From Flagellimonas aquimarina (lineage in GTDB: Bacteria; Bacteroidota; Bacteroidia; Flavobacteriales; Flavobacteriaceae): a stretch of DNA of 64,000 nucleotides. The position numbers and the translations under genes are program-made. The DNA lies in contig NZ_QGEG01000001.1 of NCBI RefSeq assembly GCF_003149745.1, forward strand, positions 1,178,001 to 1,242,000, in the 5' to 3' direction. Shown one piece after another: positions 60,239-64,000 of this stretch (the stretch's first letter is position 1; each line of letters begins with the position of its first letter). The notes under the pieces are model-generated. The model made no database searches, was not told the origin of the DNA, and saw nothing but the letters and a program-made list of their open reading frames with translations.

Positions 60239-61501
60239 ATGATGCGTATTGCCCTTGCTTTTTTTCTTGTGCTAGTTGTGGGCATGGCATACGGTCAAAA
60301 CGAAGTTGTTGACGTAAAGGTCCAGGGAAATAAAAGAACCAAAACTTCCTTCATAAAAAAAATCACAAAACTTAAGGCAGGAATGAAATTGGATTCTTCA
60401 CTTATTGAAGAAGACATTTACAGGTTAAAAAGACTGCCATCGGTATCTCATGCTTATTTTCAAGTTTTTCCTGCTAACACTGAAGGTGATTATAATGTGT
60501 TTTATGGTATAGAAGAGAATTTTACATTGATTCCTTTTGCTAGCGTGTATACTTCCAATAATGATGAATTTGCCTTTAGAATTGGATTACAGGAATTCAA
60601 TGTTTTTGGCAATAACATTACTTTGGGCGGGTTTTATCAAAGAGATGTTTTTAATTCCATCGGGGCACATCTTAGAGCCCCATATCTATTCAGCAATAAA
60701 TTGGGACTTGCACTAAGTTATCAAGACTTAACCACTCAAGAGCCAGTTTTCTTAGATGCCGGAACTGCAGATTATAAATACAACAATGAGTCTTTTGAAG
60801 TTCTTGGGCTTTATGAGATAAATTTTAAACATCGATTGGAGTTTGGAATCAATTTTTTTACAGAGGATTACCGCTATCTTTTTGGAAGCACAGACCCAGA
60901 TGTTCCGCAGGCGTTAAACGTAAACAAGCACTTGTTCAAGTTTATTTATAATTATGACGCAATAAAATACTACTATCAATATTTATCTGGATTTAAGAGT
61001 ACGCTCAATCTTCAATATGTAAATAGCGCCAATGAACAATTGCCGGAGTTCGTGATAGGCTTTAATGATTTCACCTATTTTTTTAGGGTAGGTCAAAAAG
61101 GAAATTGGGCAAATAGATTGCGTTTAGGGCTTTCCAGTAATTTGGATACTCCATTTGCTCCATTTGCTGTAGACAACAATTTAAACATTCGTGGAGTTGG
61201 AAACACTATTGACAGAGGCACGGCCGCTATAGTTCTAAACACGGAGTATAGGCACACGCTTATGGACAAGGATTGGTTTGTTCTACAGAGCAACATTTTT
61301 GTTGATGGTGGTACATGGAGAAATCCCGGCGGAGATTTTAGCGACTTTGGAGATGATCAAAATTTAAGGGTTTATCCCGGAATTGGGGTCAGATTTATCC
61401 ATAAGAAGATTTTTAATGCAATTTTTAGAATAGACTATGGTCATGGCGTCACCAATGGGGCTTCCAAGGGAATAGTTTTTGGAATTGGGCAATATTTTTA
61501 A
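60239..61501 (+). CDS. Omp85/BamA-like outer-membrane protein with one POTRA domain
   Basis: 420 residues. Signal peptide to AYGQ, one POTRA domain (residues about 22-95: VVDVKVQGNKRTKTSFIKKI, EDIYRLKRLPSVSHAYFQVF), then a barrel with the conserved LNIRGVGNTIDRGTAAIVLN segment near the C-terminus, corresponding to the RGF motif region, and a final GIGQYF. Omp85 proteins with few POTRA domains insert or export proteins or lipids. It starts 18 bp after the GH113-like gene. It is too short to be the essential BamA and is probably a specialised member. Confidence 0.83.
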   Translation: MMRIALAFFLVLVVGMAYGQNEVVDVKVQGNKRTKTSFIKKITKLKAGMKLDSSLIEEDIYRLKRLPSVSHAYFQVFPANTEGDYNVFYGIEENFTLIPFASVYTSNNDEFAFRIGLQEFNVFGNNITLGGFYQRDVFNSIGAHLRAPYLFSNKLGLALSYQDLTTQEPVFLDAGTADYKYNNESFEVLGLYEINFKHRLEFGINFFTEDYRYLFGSTDPDVPQALNVNKHLFKFIYNYDAIKYYYQYLSGFKSTLNLQYVNSANEQLPEFVIGFNDFTYFFRVGQKGNWANRLRLGLSSNLDTPFAPFAVDNNLNIRGVGNTIDRGTAAIVLNTEYRHTLMDKDWFVLQSNIFVDGGTWRNPGGDFSDFGDDQNLRVYPGIGVRFIHKKIFNAIFRIDYGHGVTNGASKGIVFGIGQYF

Positions 61502-61587
61502 TTATTTATAATGTATTTCATCGATGATTTTTGCATTTCATCGATTTTTACCATATTTGCAAAGCACCTCAGCAACAAGAAACAACT

Positions 61588-62520
61588 ATGAAGTTAATAC
61601 CAGCATTTTTGCTGTGGCTAGGCATGTCTTTTATGCTTTTTGCACAGGATAATTATTATACAGTTACTGCAGAAAAGGGTGACGGAATTTTTTCCATACT
61701 TAGAAAACAAGGCCTAGATCCTGTTAAGTATTACGAAGCATTCATCACATTAAACACCAAAGACATTAAGGATGGAAGCATGTTGCATGTAGGAAGGGAA
61801 TATAGGATTCCGAAGGCCCCGGACTCTTTTAAAAATACTGGAGTGCGGGTGCAAGTGGCTGAAGGGACTGAAAACCCTATTTTTGATACTGAACTTGCCA
61901 AAATGTCCCATAAGAGTAGTGCACTCAAGGACGCTGTGTATTATTTGATAGCCGAAGACCAGACCAAGAAAGAAAACAAATTTGTTAGTGATATTACAAA
62001 GAGTTTGGCGGCAGATCTAATGGTTCATGGCGCAACAGTTTTTATTATAGAAAATAAGGACGCAAAGATTGCCAATAGTAGTTCTTTGACAGGAGTGGAA
62101 AAAATGGGCTGGTATGTTGAAACCATAAACAAACGTTACCTGCAAAATACTGGAAAGTACCAAAGACTACTCATTATAAGAGCCAATGGCATAATTAAGA
62201 ACGGAAACATAGATGTGGCTGTGTACCATCATAACAAAAGCGAAAAAGGGCAGCGTTTTGCTCAAAACATCCAGAATGTTTTTAAAGAGAACAGCATTTC
62301 AAATCGTTCTTATCAAGACATCAACATGATTTTTAAAGACAAGAACAGTCTCTATTTGGCTAAAAACACCTTACCTGCAGTAAGTTTGCTAACTATAGAT
62401 GGCGGCTCTAAAACCAGTGGAAAGGATGGAATTCAGGTACATTCAGATAAAAAATCCTTTGCAAGTTTGATTACTAGCGGAATTTTAAAGGACTACGCTG
62501 ATTTAGAAATAGAAAACTAG
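61588..62520 (+). CDS. LysM protein with degenerate Amidase_3 fold
   Basis: 310 residues from the ATG at 61588; an in-frame TTG at 61531 is rejected because the signal peptide (FLLWLGMSFMLFAQ) starts right after the ATG. A LysM-like motif follows (YYTVTAEKGDGIFSILRKQG and MLHVGREYRIP). The rest resembles N-acetylmuramoyl-L-alanine amidase: NKFVSDITKSLAADLMVHGA, LLIIRANG, RFAQNIQNVFKE and TLPAVSLLTIDGG. The zinc-binding His of the normal GHGG and SIHAN motifs is missing (EDQT and IIRAN instead), so it is probably inactive as an amidase and may bind peptidoglycan or regulate another amidase. Confidence 0.72.
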   Translation: MKLIPAFLLWLGMSFMLFAQDNYYTVTAEKGDGIFSILRKQGLDPVKYYEAFITLNTKDIKDGSMLHVGREYRIPKAPDSFKNTGVRVQVAEGTENPIFDTELAKMSHKSSALKDAVYYLIAEDQTKKENKFVSDITKSLAADLMVHGATVFIIENKDAKIANSSSLTGVEKMGWYVETINKRYLQNTGKYQRLLIIRANGIIKNGNIDVAVYHHNKSEKGQRFAQNIQNVFKENSISNRSYQDINMIFKDKNSLYLAKNTLPAVSLLTIDGGSKTSGKDGIQVHSDKKSFASLITSGILKDYADLEIEN

Positions 62521-62523
62521 CTT

Positions 62524-63234
62524 TTATGGGTTCAAGATATGTTTTGAATAGTATTGAAAAAGCTCATCTGGTCCAGCTCCAAGATAGTTTTTTAGGTGAA
62601 TCATTGCAAAATGGAACTGCACTCTTATCCATCCTATTTCCCGGTATTTTCTGGCTGAAGTGATCACATGGTCAGGAAGAATTTTAAACTTGGTCTGCCC
62701 ATAAAGTCTTTTTATAAATTCTGTGTCTTCGTAAATTAAGTATTCCTCATTGAACCCTTCAGTTTTATTAAATAAACCATTTTGAATAAATAGGGACTGA
62801 TCGCCTCCCCTGCATAATGTATGGTTTATTCTTGATAGCCATGCAAAAGTTCGTAAAATCGGATTTTTGGTATCAAACTGCATTCTAAAACACCCCGATT
62901 GATGGCCTTGCTCAATAGCTTCAAGGATAAATCTGTCAAAGCCTTTAGGGGGATAGGTATCTGCATGTAGAAAGTAAAGAATTTCTCCAGAAGCATGTTC
63001 AGCGCCTAAATTCATTTGTCTGGCGCGGCCTTTTTTGGAATGAACTACTGTTGTTCCATATTGCAAGGCAATACTGATGGTTTTGTCCGTGCTTCCACCG
63101 TCAATGCAAATCACCTCCAAAACATTTTTTGTAGTACTATTGAGTTTTAGGTGTTTCAGTAATTTGCCTAAATAAGCTTCCTCATTAAATACGGGAATAA
63201 GAATGCTTATTGTTTTGGATTTATTTTGCTTCAT
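62524..63234 (-). CDS. GT2 glycosyltransferase, TIGR04283 type
   Basis: 236 residues. ISILIPVFNEEAYLGKLLKH, VICIDGGSTDKTISIALQYG, KGRARQMNLGAEHASGEILY and FLHADTYPPKGFD are the family's GT2 motifs, and FRMQFDTKNPILRTFAWLSR with RGGDQSLFIQNGLF is typical of TIGR04283 proteins. Some members are encoded with arsenosugar synthesis genes. It follows the DUF547 gene, overlapping it by 14 bp, and ends 4 bp beyond the convergent LysM gene. Sugar donor and acceptor unknown. Confidence 0.87.
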   Translation of the reverse strand: MKQNKSKTISILIPVFNEEAYLGKLLKHLKLNSTTKNVLEVICIDGGSTDKTISIALQYGTTVVHSKKGRARQMNLGAEHASGEILYFLHADTYPPKGFDRFILEAIEQGHQSGCFRMQFDTKNPILRTFAWLSRINHTLCRGGDQSLFIQNGLFNKTEGFNEEYLIYEDTEFIKRLYGQTKFKILPDHVITSARKYREIGWIRVQFHFAMIHLKNYLGAGPDELFQYYSKHILNP

Positions 63235-64000
63235 TTAAGCTCCAATCATAGTCCAAGTATTCAACTTTTGCGTCTTTGCTTGTTGGATTGTCCAAGTAGG
63301 TATTGATATATTCCAACAATGAGGTATTGCTTGTAAAATCGTTTTTGTACCACCTAAATATTTTTGAAAGCTGGGCAGTACCATTTTCAAACCGATTTCG
63401 TTTTTTGTCATTTACAAAATCTATAGTGGCCTTAGAAAGTAGCCTTTCCAAGTTTTGTTCGGTAAAAGCTGAGTTAAGAAGTTTTGGGCATGAATAAGAA
63501 GCGCAGTTGATGGCAAAATGGATTCTTGGTTCATTCATTTTGCGCAATATTTTATGTTCAATATCATTTAAGGAAGTAACCTTTTCGTTTATTGAAATCC
63601 ATTCCTTCTTCCATCTATTGGGAATATCCTTGATGCTTTTGATAGGGTAGTTGTCAACAATCAACTTTACTGTTGCCGCATTGTAAAGGTTAATATAGAA
63701 TGCCAATTTTTCATTCTTGCTCCAAGTAGCAGATGGTGCATTCTGCGACAATAGTTTTAAATATGCCTCTAAACTGGCAACATCCTTTTTAAATCCAGCA
63801 TAGTCAACATTGCCGTCATCATCCACAAATTTTTTCAATAGATCGTTCCAGGTGCTATGGTCCAATACTAAAATTTTGGGCGTTTCTTCCTCAGTTTTGG
63901 CCTTAATTTTTATTGTCGATGTCTTTGGAGCACCAACTATTTCAGAAGTGTCTTTGGATATGCTGACAGGCTTGGTTGTTTTATTTACGGATTGAACAGT
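63221..64000 (-). CDS. DUF547 protein, 5' partial at window edge
   Basis: At least 259 residues; the frame stays open to base 64000, and the TTG at 63865 is not a credible start. The visible N-terminus is a Lys/Thr/Ser-rich linker (about 45 residues), so a signal peptide is expected beyond the edge. DUF547 motifs are NVDYAGFKKDVASLEAYLKL, KLAFYINLYNAATVKLIVDN, FAINCASYSCPKLLNSAFTE and the final VEYLDYDWSLNE. It overlaps the TIGR04283-type gene by 14 bp and is paralogous to the DUF547 gene at 57508 (both share a final YDWxLNE). Confidence 0.85.
   Translation of the reverse strand, partial: TVQSVNKTTKPVSISKDTSEIVGAPKTSTIKIKAKTEEETPKILVLDHSTWNDLLKKFVDDDGNVDYAGFKKDVASLEAYLKLLSQNAPSATWSKNEKLAFYINLYNAATVKLIVDNYPIKSIKDIPNRWKKEWISINEKVTSLNDIEHKILRKMNEPRIHFAINCASYSCPKLLNSAFTEQNLERLLSKATIDFVNDKKRNRFENGTAQLSKIFRWYKNDFTSNTSLLEYINTYLDNPTSKDAKVEYLDYDWSLNEAK

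Noticed and set aside
63221-63865. Complete DUF547 gene starting at 63865
   Set aside because: That start is a TTG inside an open frame continuing to the window edge; the gene is 5' partial.

Overview
The window reads as chromosomal DNA of a member of the Bacteroidota, most likely a marine Flavobacteriaceae. The signs are a SusC/SusD pair, TAnnTTTG-type promoter boxes, very short 5' leaders, low G+C, an ornithine carbamoyltransferase of the acyl-ornithine type, a mevalonate pathway, and many lipoproteins with a short signal peptide followed by Cys. No tRNA, rRNA, CRISPR array, IS element or prophage was seen. The first gene (1-888) and the last gene (to 64000) run off the edges.

Region 1 (1-9050) is a compact catabolic locus that I read as an oxygenolytic sulfoquinovose (sulfo-sugar) pathway. 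It holds an SsuD-like FMNH2-dependent monooxygenase, an NADPH-FMN reductase, an aldo/keto reductase, Na+/solute symporters, a Mo-cofactor sulfite dehydrogenase with its monohaem cytochrome c, a COG2855-type sulfite/sulfate exporter and a LacI regulator. Two near-identical palindromes (6432-6449, 9065-9080) lie at the promoters of the two ends of the locus and probably make it one regulon. No sulfoquinovosidase is in view. Region 2 (9100-22841) holds an ASPIC/UnbV-VCBS lipoprotein, susD and susC, then a divergent LacI gene, a GH65 phosphorylase and a GH13 lipoprotein. This looks like an alpha-glucoside utilisation locus, with a second LacI-type operator at 17309-17324.

Region 3 (22895-36168) is mostly housekeeping: glycerol metabolism (GDPD, glpF, glpK), DUF1697, TspO, mevalonate decarboxylase and kinase, a UbiA prenyltransferase, a nitrilase, an ECF41-like sigma factor with azoreductase and cupin genes, and an rRNA pseudouridine synthase. 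Region 4 (36217-38394) is a single membrane-anchored HerA-like ATPase gene in a cassette-like setting with short inverted repeats. Region 5 (38545-47925) is a ten-gene arginine/proline operon in the order GNAT-argG-argC-proC-argD-argF'-argB-argE-ACT-argH. It is preceded by a 26-codon leader ORF ending in three Arg codons and a Pro codon, an attenuator-like arrangement. The carbamoyltransferase has Ser at the residue that decides acetyl- versus succinyl-ornithine, which suggests N-succinylated intermediates.

Region 6 (47972-64000) is envelope-related: membrane and processive glycosyltransferases, a MORN-repeat protein, a polyferredoxin with an FAD oxidoreductase, two DUF547 proteins, outer-membrane barrels including a one-POTRA Omp85-like protein, a GH113-like lipoprotein, a LysM protein with a degenerate amidase fold and a TIGR04283-type glycosyltransferase. 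A WYL regulator and a GyrI-like protein in this region are separated by what looks like an inserted one-gene cassette. All calls come from reading translated sequence and motifs; no database search was possible.
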